A stretch of DNA of 64,000 nucleotides from Picochlorum sp. 'celeri' (lineage: Eukaryota > Chlorophyta > Trebouxiophyceae). Numbering within the stretch: position 1 is the stretch's first letter; each line of letters begins with the position of its first letter. Made by a program: the position numbers and the translations under genes. The stretch covers positions 1,054,001-1,118,000 of the forward strand of contig JAACMV010000019.1 in the NCBI GenBank assembly GCA_010909725.1, in the 5' to 3' direction. The notes under the pieces were generated by a model. It was not told the DNA's origin. It made no database searches and saw only the letters and a program-made list of their open reading frames with translations. Below, piece after piece: positions 39,643-50,104 of this stretch.

Positions 39643-41008
39643 ATGTATTCTCTCCAATTGAAGAAGACCTTGGCTGTCTCTGGCCACCAACTTGTCATGC
39701 AGCGCTCTGGTTGCGCCAGCAACTCGTATGGATTTGTGAGAAGTAGTGCCCCTTCCCTGCGTTCCAGAATTTCTAAGACTGGGTTGGTGTCTGTTGCGGC
39801 TCCAGTGGAGATTTCACCAGAGGAGAAGCCCGTGTTTGAGGTGCGTAGAGCCCTGGGATGTGTCTGTTAGGTTTGGGATTTGATCTCGGTCGAAACAGAT
39901 ATTTGATCGGATTGTTATCGTTATGCAGGGTGGAAGAAAGTTAGCCAACGCCCCACCATTCACTCTTCAAGATTTGCGCGATGCTATTCCAAAAGAATGT
40001 TTTGAGAAGAATGTATTTAGATCCTTTGCCTACCTTGCCCTGGATGTCGGTATTGTGGCTGCCCTGGCCTACGGAGCATACGCTTTGAACAACCCACTCG
40101 TATGGCCTCTGTACTGGTTCGCTCAAGGAACAATGTTCTGGGCTCTGTTTGTTGTTGGACACGATTGTGGACACCAGAGTTTCAGTTCAAACAAGGCGCT
40201 GAATGATTTTGTTGGAAACATTGTGCACTCGTCCATCATGGTGCCATATCACGGATGGAGGATCAGCCATAGAACCCATCATGCCAACCATGGCCATGTG
40301 GAAAATGACGAGTCTTGGACTCCAGTGACAAAGAGCCAGTTGAGTGGCATGGACAAGCTTGCCAAGTTGGGTCGCCTCTTGTTCCCAATGCCATTGTTTG
40401 CTTACCCATTCTACCTCTTCAACCGCTCCCCAGGGAAGAATGGATCTCACTTTGATCCAAAGTCTGATTTGTTTGTGCCAGGAGAGGAAAACATGATCAA
40501 GACATCAAACGCATTCCAGTTGGGATTCATCGGAATTTTGGCAGCGTGCACATTTGCACTTGGTCCAATGGCCATGTTCAAATTGTATGTGTTGCCATAC
40601 TGGATGTTTGTTGTCTGGCTTGATGTTGTGACATACCTTCATCATCATGGGCCATCCGACCCAGAAGAAGAGATCCCATGGTATAGAAATGATGAGTGGG
40701 ATTACATGAGAGGAGGACTGTCCACCATTGATCGTGACTATGGAATTTTCAATAAGATTCATCATGATATCGGTACACATGTGGTGCATCATTTGTTCCC
40801 ACAGATTCCCCACTACCACTTGTGCAAAGCCACTGATGCTGTGAAACCAGTCATGGGTGAATATTACAGAGAGCCAGAGCCATCTCCTGGTCCACTCCCA
40901 ACTCACTTGATTGGACCATTGGTGAGGTCGTTTGGAAAGGATCACTATGTTGATGACGAAGGAGACATCGTGTTCTACAAGAAGGATCCTAGTGTTTCAT
41001 TGTTTTAA
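39643..41008 (+). CDS. FAD7: Plastid omega-3 fatty acid desaturase (FAD7/8)
   Basis: Exons 39643-39840 and 39929-41008 give 425 aa; donor TTTGAG|GTGCGT and acceptor TATGCAG|GGT. The transit peptide covers about residues 1-50. All three di-iron histidine boxes are intact: HDCGH (144-148), HRTHH (180-184) and HVVHH (350-354). HGWRISHRTHH..NHGHVENDESW, FNRSPGKNGSHF, WLDVVTYLHHHG and GGLSTIDRDYG are characteristic of omega-3 rather than delta-12 desaturases. The enzyme converts 18:2 and 16:2 chains on plastid glycerolipids to 18:3 and 16:3, using ferredoxin. A TGTAA signal follows about 80 nt after the stop. Confidence 0.94.
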
Positions 41009-41135
41009 CGTATGGCTGAATTCATTCTTTCATTCAGGTGATTCTACAACCAATTCTGCTCAACAAGATGTCATTTTTTCGTTCACTGTAAAACATTATT
41101 AAACAATGGTGTGTAAAAAACGAATCAACCCAAAG

Positions 41136-44100
41136 TTATGACACAAAAGATTGTTCCAGAGTCTCTGCAATCTCGCTCAAAAAAGACGTCTTGCTTCCTT
41201 CATTTCCAGACAGAATTTGATCGAACTGTGGGCTTCCGAAGCACTTTGTGGAGGTTTTAAAGGTGAAGCTGGTGAGAGTTCTTGGCCATACAGCTGTGAC
41301 ATCGCCTCGTAGGAAGGAGATGAGGGCACCACGTTCACCACTAACTACATACTCTCCATTCGTGAATGCGGGTAAATAACAGCATTCAATATCTGGCAGG
41401 CATAGGACGCCTTTTCTATCGTTGCATAGTGCATCCACAACATCACCAGCATTTCTGTACCAGCCACATAGGAGACCCCATATGAATGATGAGCGATACC
41501 GTGTTCCAATGCTCCCGTCTGCAAGATATGGTTTGAATGGCTTGAACTCCGTTTGAGAGAAGAAGTTTGTTGTATGCGAGTATAATTGCAGAACATCGTG
41601 AAGCCCTGCATGAAGTGGACCCCCTTTGGCAACAATATCTGCCATCTTGCGCAGTGCCTTTTGAGCAGATGAGATGGTCTGAGGTGACTCGTCTTTCAGA
41701 AGTTGTTTCATTTCCGATAAGACATCTTCTATAGGAAGATATGTCATATCTTTCGAAGAGCTGTTGTTTGTATCGGATGTGCTTTTGCCCCCTTTCCCAG
41801 AATCTCCATTGGTTGCAACTTGCCACCACGGTGCCTTTTCCTTTTGGTCCACATTTTGCCTGGAAGACCGTTTGGAGCCAATTGCCGAGGATGCAAGGGA
41901 TCCCATGTAATATTCCAAGACTTTTATTGCTCTTGCAGCGATTGAATGTGTTCCTGTCCATAAATGCTCGGTCACTTGATGAGTATCCAGGGTAACCAAA
42001 GGAGGCTCTGACGACGATTCCTTTGCTTGGTTGCTGAGAAAAAATCGAGCCTTGTCAAGGGCAACGCAAAGCATTTTCACCCGAGACGTTGCAAGGCGCT
42101 TAATATCTACCTCTGAAAATCCAATGGATTCCGGATTTTTTTCGGAATCGTGGAGAATCGTTTTCAAGTCAACTGACTCTTCCTCGATAAACTTTAGAGT
42201 CTGAGAAGCCCACGCCTTTAGCCATTTGGGCAACGGGTACATAAGACTTGACTGCGGTTCATCATTCAATATCATATCTTTGAAACCATGTCTCTCCAGG
42301 CGAGCTGAATCGTTCCGCGTGAGACCGCTTGTGCCACATTCCAAAATGATTTTGGTTCTGTCTAGAATTGAATATTTCTCCGAGACAACAGAATTTATTG
42401 GATGCGAGATGCTCGTCATGTTGACAAAGTTTTTCTCACAGTGTTCAGTGCCACACAAACATGTTAGGGACTGCAGTTCCCTTTCGAAATCCCCCTTTAT
42501 TCTGAAATCAATTGTCAGCTCTTCGCCATCCTCGATATCCCTGACTGACCACACACCTATTTTCAGCTCATTATTGACCACAAACGGCTTTATCTCGCAA
42601 TTAGGATCACAAGAATGATTGATACGACTCATAAAATTGCCTGATTGCGTTGCCTACAGAATATACAAGAAGCCATCAAGGATTTCAATCATGTGCACAC
42701 GAAACAAAACATGAGGGCACCTACATCAATGTACAGGACAGAGTATCCATTTTTGTCGACATTTGGACGTTCCAGAGTCATTGTATGCGTATTTATAATA
42801 GACTGAGACTTCGTATTGGTTCTGGACGTTTTCGAGGAGTCCTTTTCAAAAAATCTCCATGATGTGTACAAATCTCCCACATACTCTCCGATAAAGGTAT
42901 TGTTCTTCAACCCTTCTTCGCGCCGCAAGATGACACCATCTCCTTTCGGATGACTTCTAGAAAACTTTCTACCACTTGGTCGCAAGGGTTGATGCCTTCT
43001 CCCTTCAATGCCAGTACCACCCGTTTCCTCCAATTTCTGAAGAATGTGCATTGCATCCCTGGCAGCCAAAGTGAATTCTTCGGGAACATTTGAATCCTCG
43101 CTTATTGTTTCTAGTGCTTTTAGCGTATCCCATCCATGATACTCTAATTTATTCAGACAAGGCAAAAAGTATTTCGTGAAGAACTGGTTTCTCTTCTCTC
43201 GGGACAAAATTCCAGATTGACAGGAGGCCAGGGCGAGGTCAAACAAGCCCCTTGTGTATGTGTCAATACCCCACACAGGAGCAATCACAAAATCATTTGC
43301 ACTACATGCAGAAGGAGTACTTCTATAGACTTTGAGATCACCGTTAGCCTTTGCCGTATTTTTCTTATGCTCAATCATCAAAAAGTGCTTCACTCGCTCA
43401 ATATCCCTGAGCTGCCCAACATCTGATGCAATCTCCAAGCGCTCCCTCGCATTCTGCAGCGCTATAGAAGGAAATGGATCTCTTCTCCAAAACGAACCAG
43501 GGAGATACTGGGAGTCCTCTGACTCTTTCACGAACGACACCAAGGTCTTGAGTCCACTCAGCAGGTCACCCTGAAAAGTATCCATACTGACAGCATCTTT
43601 ATTATTTTCTTCTTCGCCATCTGTTTCAAATACTTTATTATCCGTAGTTTCTAGAAGTTCTTCTTCTTCTTCTTCTTCCTGGACTCCATCTGAAGCGAGC
43701 ATTGACGCCTTCTCATCCTCATTAGCAGCGTTATTCTCCTGTTTCTCCATCTCCTCAGTCGCGCCAAGCACTGCATCAGACAGCATGTTCAACTTTTGAG
43801 GATAGGAAAATCCCTCCATCTCGTGCGGATCTATATCAATCTTTTCTACAGTTGGTGAAGATATCACTTTCACATCGCCGTGGGGACCAATCACAGTCAG
43901 GGCGTATCTGATTCCATACGTTGCCTGTAATGTTGCCAGTTCCTTTGAGACATTCTTCAACAGGTCGCCAGGCTTTTTCGCCCCACCTCTTTTCACCTCC
44001 TTTTTGCCTCCAGTCGCCTTCTTTTTCGCCATTGATTCCTTCACACCGTTGCCCTTCCCAGAACCTTTGGTATCGTTCCCAGCCCCTGGCCTCTTCCTCT

Positions 44101-44542
44101 TCTTTGCCTCAGCAGGAGACTTTTCCTTCTTTCCAGCATCGACTCCTTCGGCCCCTGAAACTTCCGTATATTTTTCGGGGTGTAAAAATAGATCAAGATA
44201 TTCGTAGACACTCTTATGGCTATAACACTTCATGTCGAGCATCTCAGCAAACTCTGGAGACGGACAGTATTCAAACCTCTTGTTCAGCTCATCCCATTGC
44301 GTGGTTTCAACGGCGGCATGCTCCTTTCCCTCCCCATCTTTCAACCACCACCGACGCATTCTTCTATGAGGCTGAGATGGACCCGGGCTGCCGAGCAGTT
44401 GCTCGCGGTATCCGATGAATTCGAGACCAGGAGGAATGGTTGGCAGTCGGAGCTTGCTACTCTTGGCTACAGTTTGCTTGGATTTTTTCGACGCAGCCGT
44501 CTTGGTCGCATTTCTCGACGATTTTGTAGCCTTAGACACCAT
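41136..44542 (-). CDS. SET-domain histone methyltransferase, SDG2/ATXR3-like
   Basis: Exons 44542-42725 (606 codons) and 42653-41136 (506 codons with stop) give 1,111 aa; donor ATTGAT|GTAGGT and acceptor TCTGTAG|GCA split the SET domain. The N-terminus is Lys-rich with acidic stretches. SET elements are ILRREEGLKNNTFIGEYVGDLY, the insert with TMTLERPNVDKNGYSVLYID, SRINHSCDPNCEIK (SAM-binding NHSC) and GEELTIDF; the post-SET cysteines are CLCGTEHC. The long insert and the C-terminal extension match plant ATXR3/SDG2, the main H3K4 trimethyltransferase, better than other SET classes. No other reader domain is recognised. Confidence 0.85.
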
Positions 44543-45031
44543 TATGAATCATACAAAGGAACAAACCTACACGAGACTGTTGCTATGATTCGCCTGGAAC
44601 TACTCGGAGTGGTCGGCAGACATTGACACTGACAGGCACCTCGGGCTTGGACAGACTCTCCGCTCTCCAAGCGATCACAAAATTTTAAGGTTCTTCTCTA
44701 TGTTATCTGAAAGTATTTCTATCGCTTCTGTTTGCGATGCGGTTGTGCCTGAGCCTTTGTTGCGCATGCACAAATCGATTGGCCAGGTTTTCAGACGCCA
44801 TTTCCAAGGGGGCTGTATGTGCCACGATAGCCCCGTATATCTATCGATATTTCGCCAGTAAACCCTCCCTCCAATCTTTTGAAAATCTTGGGGATACTTT
44901 TTTCCACCTGCGACTGCTTATATGACGGAAAAGGTGGGACAAGGTTGGCGACAGCAGGGGTGGGGTGCACCCACAGTGAGGAGTGTGGGGGCTCCAGTCC
45001 TCTATTTGAGAGACACGAGGGAGTACCCTTC
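44543..45031. other. Intergenic, CofD-like to SDG2-like gene
   Basis: 489 bp between two minus-strand genes. The part near 44935-45000 is G-rich with a GGGTGCACCC palindrome. I looked for snRNA, SRP and RNase P motifs and found none. It probably holds the CofD-like 3' UTR and the SDG2-like promoter. Confidence 0.4.
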
Positions 45032-46582
45032 TCAACAGTTTACAAGAGACGCAAGACAATCAATCAATGAATCTGGGTCATAGTGAACTCCTCCCTCTAC
45101 AGCGTGGGTTTCTGCTTCCACTATATTTCTGATGCCTAGTTCGTGCAAGGAATCTCTGTCAATCTCAATTGGACCACCTGCTGGAACAACGAGTTCTGTC
45201 ACATACCTAGACGGCAGGTGCCTCAGCTCACCCACCTTGGAGGATGCACCTCTCCTATTCAAAGCATCTGTGATGGCCAGTATAACGTCGCTGGCCTTCA
45301 TTGGTCCCGCGTGGCTCAACGAGCAGGACACTTCCCTATCCATGGCACCATTCAGCACCAAAATCTTAGGACAGTTCCTCATGGCAACGCGTTCTCCTGT
45401 GCCTTTTAAAATCAATGATGGGCAGATGGAAGTGTATAAAGATCCCATACCATACACTATCGCGTCTGCTTTATCCAGCTCGGCCAGCACTCGAGGATTC
45501 GCAACAGGAGCAACCTCATGCTCCTTTGTGTCCCCTTCCGTCGAGAGGTAGAATATGCGTCTAATGGGGGATTCTAATTGGTCCCATGACGTTTTATCTA
45601 CCTGAGATGGAGAAGATACATCGCACGGGTGAGATATCGCGTTCTGCCCCACAATCACATCCCCATTGTCCAGCTCTGCAGCCAGCTTGATTCGCTCCTC
45701 TGTGCAGATTGCTGGCAGCACCATGGAGCCCTCTGGAATCTTAGCGACTCGTGTAAACATAAAGATCGCAGCTTCTAAAGATCTAAAAAATGTTCGAGCC
45801 CCAGCAAAGAAAAAATTCCCAACTGAACCACTCTGAAACATGAACTTTTCTGTCGAATGCCGGAGGATGTTCACATGAAAGTGAACCAGGAATGCCCGAA
45901 TGGTGTGCTTATACGGCTCTGAGACGCCTGCCCACAGAGGATGCTCCCCTTCTACAATATCATACCATTCCTTCTTCGCAGATTCCGCGTCTGTACCGCA
46001 CAATCGATGCGCCAGAAGGGCTTTCACGGCACGAGCCTCGTCATCGCCATCGTCTGCAAGCCGCAGGCATCTACTCCTAATATCCCCCACTGCAGGCCCA
46101 CCGAGCACTCGAACAATCTCCGCAGTACTACCACCATCATCTGATACAGGAAGCACATGAGATATCGTCGTCGTCAACCCCTTGACATGGGAGGCAACGC
46201 TATTAAAGGCGGTACCCCCGCTGAACACAACCAGGGCTGGCTCGACCCTCTCGGTTTCCTTCCTTATACCAGCAGAATGGCCTGTGGTAGCATTCTCCTG
46301 ACCTAACAATCCCTGTGAATGTACATCTTCTGGCATAATAGCACCCAATCGATCAGGCATTCTACTCCGAATGCCTGCAGATTGAATTTCCCGTCGAACC
46401 TGTGACCACTTCGTCGCTCTACCGGGCACAGCACGACTTCCTACGATGGAAGAATACGTGTGACTCCAAGTATCATGATTCATCGCATCCGTGGTCGAGA
46501 ATGCGTTCAGAGTCGTCGATCCTACTGGTAGTTGCGGTTGATCGCAAACGTTAATTACAGACAGTCGCGACTCATTCTTCAC
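45032..46582 (-). CDS. CofD/YvcK-family protein (UPF0052)
   Basis: 516 aa, intronless. VVFSGGTAFNSVASHV and VLPVSDDGGSTAEIVRVLGGPAVGDIRSRCLRLA are the nucleotide/phospho-sugar binding signatures of the CofD superfamily (2-phospho-L-lactate transferase and YvcK/gluconeogenesis factor). SVGNFFFAGARTFF, DADAIVYGMGSLYTSICPSLIL (here KADAIVYG) and LVLNGAMDRE support the same family. Plants and algae carry such a gene without making F420, so a YvcK-like regulatory or sugar-nucleotide binding role is more likely than F420 synthesis. It starts 21 bp after the stop of the NTF2-like gene on the same strand. Confidence 0.85.
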   Translation of the reverse strand: MKNESRLSVINVCDQPQLPVGSTTLNAFSTTDAMNHDTWSHTYSSIVGSRAVPGRATKWSQVRREIQSAGIRSRMPDRLGAIMPEDVHSQGLLGQENATTGHSAGIRKETERVEPALVVFSGGTAFNSVASHVKGLTTTISHVLPVSDDGGSTAEIVRVLGGPAVGDIRSRCLRLADDGDDEARAVKALLAHRLCGTDAESAKKEWYDIVEGEHPLWAGVSEPYKHTIRAFLVHFHVNILRHSTEKFMFQSGSVGNFFFAGARTFFRSLEAAIFMFTRVAKIPEGSMVLPAICTEERIKLAAELDNGDVIVGQNAISHPCDVSSPSQVDKTSWDQLESPIRRIFYLSTEGDTKEHEVAPVANPRVLAELDKADAIVYGMGSLYTSICPSLILKGTGERVAMRNCPKILVLNGAMDREVSCSLSHAGPMKASDVILAITDALNRRGASSKVGELRHLPSRYVTELVVPAGGPIEIDRDSLHELGIRNIVEAETHAVEGGVHYDPDSLIDCLASLVNC

Positions 46583-46603
46583 GGTATTGGACTTATTCAG
46601 ACT

Positions 46604-47746
46604 TTAAAAGACAAAGACAAGGAGAGACACAGCTGCTGTCATCAGCCAAAGATGCTCCTTGGCGGATGCTGCTGGCGATGGAGATACCTCTGGTGATGAT
46701 GGGGGAGAGGGATTCAAATTCTTTGCATCTGCTGCCACAAGTCCGGCTGGTTCTTCTGGGAAGTATGAGCTTGACAATCCCTTGATGCAATAGGTTCCAT
46801 CTTCATTGGCGATCGTGTAGGACATTCTGAGGCATTGTTCACCCAGGCGCAATTCTCTGTCCTCGACAAAGACGGTGTCAGCAATCATGGACAGCGTTGG
46901 GCAGACTGATTTAATCTCTTCAGTGAAGTTGCGCGACGTTGCAAACCAGTCAAAGTAGCTCTTGATCTCGTCATACGTATTGCGTCTCATGTTTGAGACG
47001 GTCCCCCATAAAAAGCTCGACCCTGTACAATATGTATCAGCAATTGCTGTTGAATTCTGTGCCAAGAGCCCATCCACCCAAGCATTCATGACTCCTTGGA
47101 CTCCGTCAACGTCCGACTCTGGGATATCACCACGAACTGTCAGATCGCATGCCTTGCAGTCCCCGAGCGCCGTGTCAGGGTCGGGAAGGGTATCTGTCTC
47201 AGTGCTCCCCCAAGGCATTTCATTCTCCAAGTCAACCTCTCTGAGATCCTCTGGATCGTTTGGAAAGTATGAGGAATACAGGTATGCAATACAATTATTT
47301 TTAATATTGACAGTGAAGCTCATACGCAAGCAGCTGCCGGCATTGTTCACAGCAACATTGGCCTTGTACAGGTCAGGAGCACCTACGTTCAACACTTGTG
47401 GACAGGCGGAGAGCACCTCGTTCTCTTCCCTGGCAAAGTAGTCAAAGTAGGAGTAAATCTCTTCTGCAGTATATCTGGCCTTTTTGCTCACTGTTCCCCA
47501 CAAGATGCCATCGTCGCAAAATACTTGAGCTACCTTTTCCGGGTCTCTGGTTGAAAGGGCACTCACAAAGTCTCCGACGATCGCAAATGATTCATTCGCT
47601 GCAGAACCCGATGCGATATCAGAAGAATAGGAAAGATCGCACGCTGGACAGGAAACATAACTGTCGGAAGTATCAGGAACGATCTGGCCGAGTACTCGAC
47701 CAGTCCACGAAGTGAGCAGGAGCCCCGCTGCAACCAGGGAAACCAT
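46604..47746 (-). CDS. Secreted protein with two tandem NTF2/SnoaL-like domains
   Basis: 380 aa from the Met at 47746, chosen because it begins a signal peptide (MVSLVAAGLLLTSWTGRVLG); the frame is open 43 codons further upstream. Two copies of one domain are evident. Copy 1 has CPACDLSYSSDI, LWGTVSKKARYTAEEIYSYFDYFA and CLRMSFTVNIK; copy 2 has CKACDLTVRGDI, LWGTVSNMRRNTYDEIKSYFDWFA and CLRMSYTIANE. Each ends with SSYFP. The LWGT..YFD.F pattern fits the NTF2-like/SnoaL cone fold. A Ser/Pro linker and hydrophobic tail (LWLMTAAVSLLVFVF) suggest a GPI anchor. Function is unknown; it diverges from a secreted sulfatase. Confidence 0.7.
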   Translation of the reverse strand: MVSLVAAGLLLTSWTGRVLGQIVPDTSDSYVSCPACDLSYSSDIASGSAANESFAIVGDFVSALSTRDPEKVAQVFCDDGILWGTVSKKARYTAEEIYSYFDYFAREENEVLSACPQVLNVGAPDLYKANVAVNNAGSCLRMSFTVNIKNNCIAYLYSSYFPNDPEDLREVDLENEMPWGSTETDTLPDPDTALGDCKACDLTVRGDIPESDVDGVQGVMNAWVDGLLAQNSTAIADTYCTGSSFLWGTVSNMRRNTYDEIKSYFDWFATSRNFTEEIKSVCPTLSMIADTVFVEDRELRLGEQCLRMSYTIANEDGTYCIKGLSSSYFPEEPAGLVAADAKNLNPSPPSSPEVSPSPAASAKEHLWLMTAAVSLLVFVF

Positions 47747-48054
47747 TCTTTTCAAGGACTCTTTTTCAGTAATACAAGTGTGTGTTGAGGAAAAGTTGCT
47801 GATTGTTTTTGTAGAGTTCAATTCCGTGTTGGAGGTTTGGCCTGCTACAGGTGCCGCGGCAGATTTGGTGATCACCTTTCATGAAAATTTTCACCTTAAA
47901 AGGTTAAGATCGCGACCTGCACCTGCAGGTCTGGCGCTGAGTAGTAGCGTAATCCGGGACCATGCAATCGTGCGATGTCAGCAATTGTCCACTCTTTCGT
48001 AGAAGATACGGTATTAAATCTGTAAAAATAAAAAAATATAGTCTCTTTGGGGAT
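47747..48054. other. Divergent region, NTF2-like / sulfatase
   Basis: 308 bp between the start codons of two secreted proteins, presumably a shared promoter. It holds the inverted repeats near 47893-47931. Confidence 0.45.
47914..47931. promoter_or_regulatory. 8-bp inverted repeat in divergent promoter
   Basis: GACCTGCA and TGCAGGTC are separated by CC. Just upstream, ACCTT-AA-AAGGT (47893-47904) is a second short dyad. The two symmetrical sites midway between divergent genes could bind a dimeric regulator. Confidence 0.35.
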
Positions 48055-49956
48055 ATGTGGCACATATACTCCTCTGTGGCCCTCGTGCTACTTTTGAACA
48101 CACTTGGTTGCGCCCAAGCAACAAGGGAAATTTCTGCTGCTGATTTCAATGGGAAGAATGTTGTACTGTTCATCACGGATCAGGAGCGAAGAGTCCAGTA
48201 TTATCCTGATGGATGGATTGAAGACAATATGCCAGGAACAGCGAGGCTCATGGAACAAGGCATCACTTTTCAGAGAAGTTTCACAAATTCTGTCACCTGC
48301 TCAAGCAGCAGGGCATCCATGCTCACTGGCTTGATGCCCGCACAGCATGGCGTCCGATACAAATTGCGTAATACAATGTCGAATGATGAGTATCCACAGG
48401 AAGATATGCCAACCGACGTGGCGAATCTTGCCACGATAGCACAGGAAGCGGGGTATACAACTGTATACAAGGGCAAGATTGATGTCTTCAAAGGGGTGAA
48501 CAACACAGATGCAAAGCCTAAAGATCTTGAACGATATGGTTGGTCTCGATGGAATCCACCCGACTCTGGCTTGGGGTTAGGGCTGCCAGAGTATGGATAT
48601 GGAAATTCATCAGAGGCAAACAACGACGAGAGATACATGTCAAGCCTGGCCTCGAGTGAAGAGGAGGTGGAGGATGGTCTTGAAGGCGCCCTTCAATACC
48701 TCAGAACCGTTGCTGTAGAGCAGCAACCGTTCTTCCTGGTGGTATCACTCGTTAATCCGCATGATATCACATTTTTTGAGACAGATAATTACTATGTGGC
48801 TGGATACAATGACAGCTGGACAGAGGGAGATATTGAGCTCCCACCAACTGTGAATGAGGATTTGTCAACCAAGCCAAAGGCTCATGCAGATTTCAACCGA
48901 ATCTCTGATCTTGTTCTCGGTGAACTCTCCACGCCGGAAGTCCAGAGAAAATATGTCAATTTCTATGCCAATCTTCAAAAGTGGGTCGATCAGTACCTGG
49001 TTCAGGTGCTGGATGGTCTTGAAGAGAAAAATCTGACAAACGACACAATCGTGATCAAAATATCTGATCATGGGGAAACTGGACTCTCACATGGACTCAC
49101 AAGGCAAAAATGTTTCAATTTTTATGAGGAGACGGTGAATGTACCCCTCATCATTTCCAATCCAGTCTTGTTTCCAGAGGCAAGATCAAGTGAGGCATTG
49201 GTCAGCCACATTGATTTGGCCCCAACGTTGCAAGACTTGTTGGGAGGCAAAGGACCTAAGGATCGATTCGAGGGCATTAGCTATGCTCCAATCATCTTTG
49301 ATCAGAGCAAATCTGTGCAAGATTACATCATTTTCACGATGGATGATTATCAGATTGGTCAAAGCTCACCCCCATACGTCGACGAGCCCAACCACATGCT
49401 ATGTATTCGGGAAGAGAGATTCAAATTCTGCAAATATTTTGATCCAGCGAGAGAAATCACAAAAATCAGAAGTGAGTTTGAAATGTATGATTTGCTCAAG
49501 GACCCCACAGAATCCATCAACTTGGCATATTCTGGATACACTAGAACAGTCCAAGAGGATGCTCAATTCCGGCGACTGAAAAGAAGACTGAAAGAAGTTT
49601 CAGCCAAAAGGCTCACTGCGAGGCGCCGAGAACACATGATTGACTTGAAATTGAATTTGAAGGAGCCACTCGCAACAGAATCTCAGTTTGACCTCGTTGG
49701 TAACCTCACTGGCAGGCCAATTGGTTCAGGGAGGCTGTATCTCACCAATCTCCTCGACCAACCCGGATCTATCAAATTCAAGATTGGATCTGGGTCGGGC
49801 GTTATCAGAGGTAATGCAATCTTAAATGCAGCAGAGGATGTACCCAACTGCTCCATCACAAGTGGCACTGGGACCTACAAAGGCATCAGGGGCAATATCA
49901 TTTTCTCTATCCGTCAAGATGGCTCCGCGACCCTCAAGGGCCCTGTAATCTATTAG
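48055..49956 (+). CDS. Secreted sulfatase with C-terminal beta-barrel domain
   Basis: 633 aa from the ATG at 48055, which begins a signal peptide (MWHIYSSVALVLLLNTLGCAQA). The sulfatase fold is clear: NVVLFITDQER at the first metal site, VTCSSSRASMLTGLMPAQHG with Cys82 at the formylglycine position, IKISDHGETGLSHG, and VSHIDLAPTLQDLLG. The activating motif is C-S-S-S-R rather than the usual C-x-P/A-x-R, so maturation by the formylglycine enzyme is uncertain. After the sulfatase, the last ~85 residues (LTGRPIGSGRLYLTNLL..ITSGTGTYKGIRGNIIFSI) resemble an allene-oxide-cyclase/dirigent barrel. It would desulfate an extracellular polysaccharide or ester. Confidence 0.82.
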   Translation: MWHIYSSVALVLLLNTLGCAQATREISAADFNGKNVVLFITDQERRVQYYPDGWIEDNMPGTARLMEQGITFQRSFTNSVTCSSSRASMLTGLMPAQHGVRYKLRNTMSNDEYPQEDMPTDVANLATIAQEAGYTTVYKGKIDVFKGVNNTDAKPKDLERYGWSRWNPPDSGLGLGLPEYGYGNSSEANNDERYMSSLASSEEEVEDGLEGALQYLRTVAVEQQPFFLVVSLVNPHDITFFETDNYYVAGYNDSWTEGDIELPPTVNEDLSTKPKAHADFNRISDLVLGELSTPEVQRKYVNFYANLQKWVDQYLVQVLDGLEEKNLTNDTIVIKISDHGETGLSHGLTRQKCFNFYEETVNVPLIISNPVLFPEARSSEALVSHIDLAPTLQDLLGGKGPKDRFEGISYAPIIFDQSKSVQDYIIFTMDDYQIGQSSPPYVDEPNHMLCIREERFKFCKYFDPAREITKIRSEFEMYDLLKDPTESINLAYSGYTRTVQEDAQFRRLKRRLKEVSAKRLTARRREHMIDLKLNLKEPLATESQFDLVGNLTGRPIGSGRLYLTNLLDQPGSIKFKIGSGSGVIRGNAILNAAEDVPNCSITSGTGTYKGIRGNIIFSIRQDGSATLKGPVIY

Positions 49957-50009
49957 AGATCTTTCAAAAATCTTTTTCATATGCACGTACCCGCTAATCG
50001 GGTTTATTT

Positions 50010-50014
50010 TGTAA
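50010..50014 (+). promoter_or_regulatory. TGTAA poly(A) signal of the sulfatase gene
   Basis: TGTAA lies 54 nt downstream of the sulfatase stop codon, matching the chlorophyte polyadenylation signal. Confidence 0.45.
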
Positions 50015-50104
50015 TGGTCTAGTGGGACACTTGGCATTTACCCTTTTAAACGGAGAGTGAATAAAATACCCTTCCTATACCCAAAATAAAAAGGATAGAT
50101 TATT

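Noticed and set aside
44543..45031. Possible structural RNA in a G-rich gap
   Set aside because: No conserved motif of U1, U2, U4, U5, SRP or RNase P RNA could be matched.
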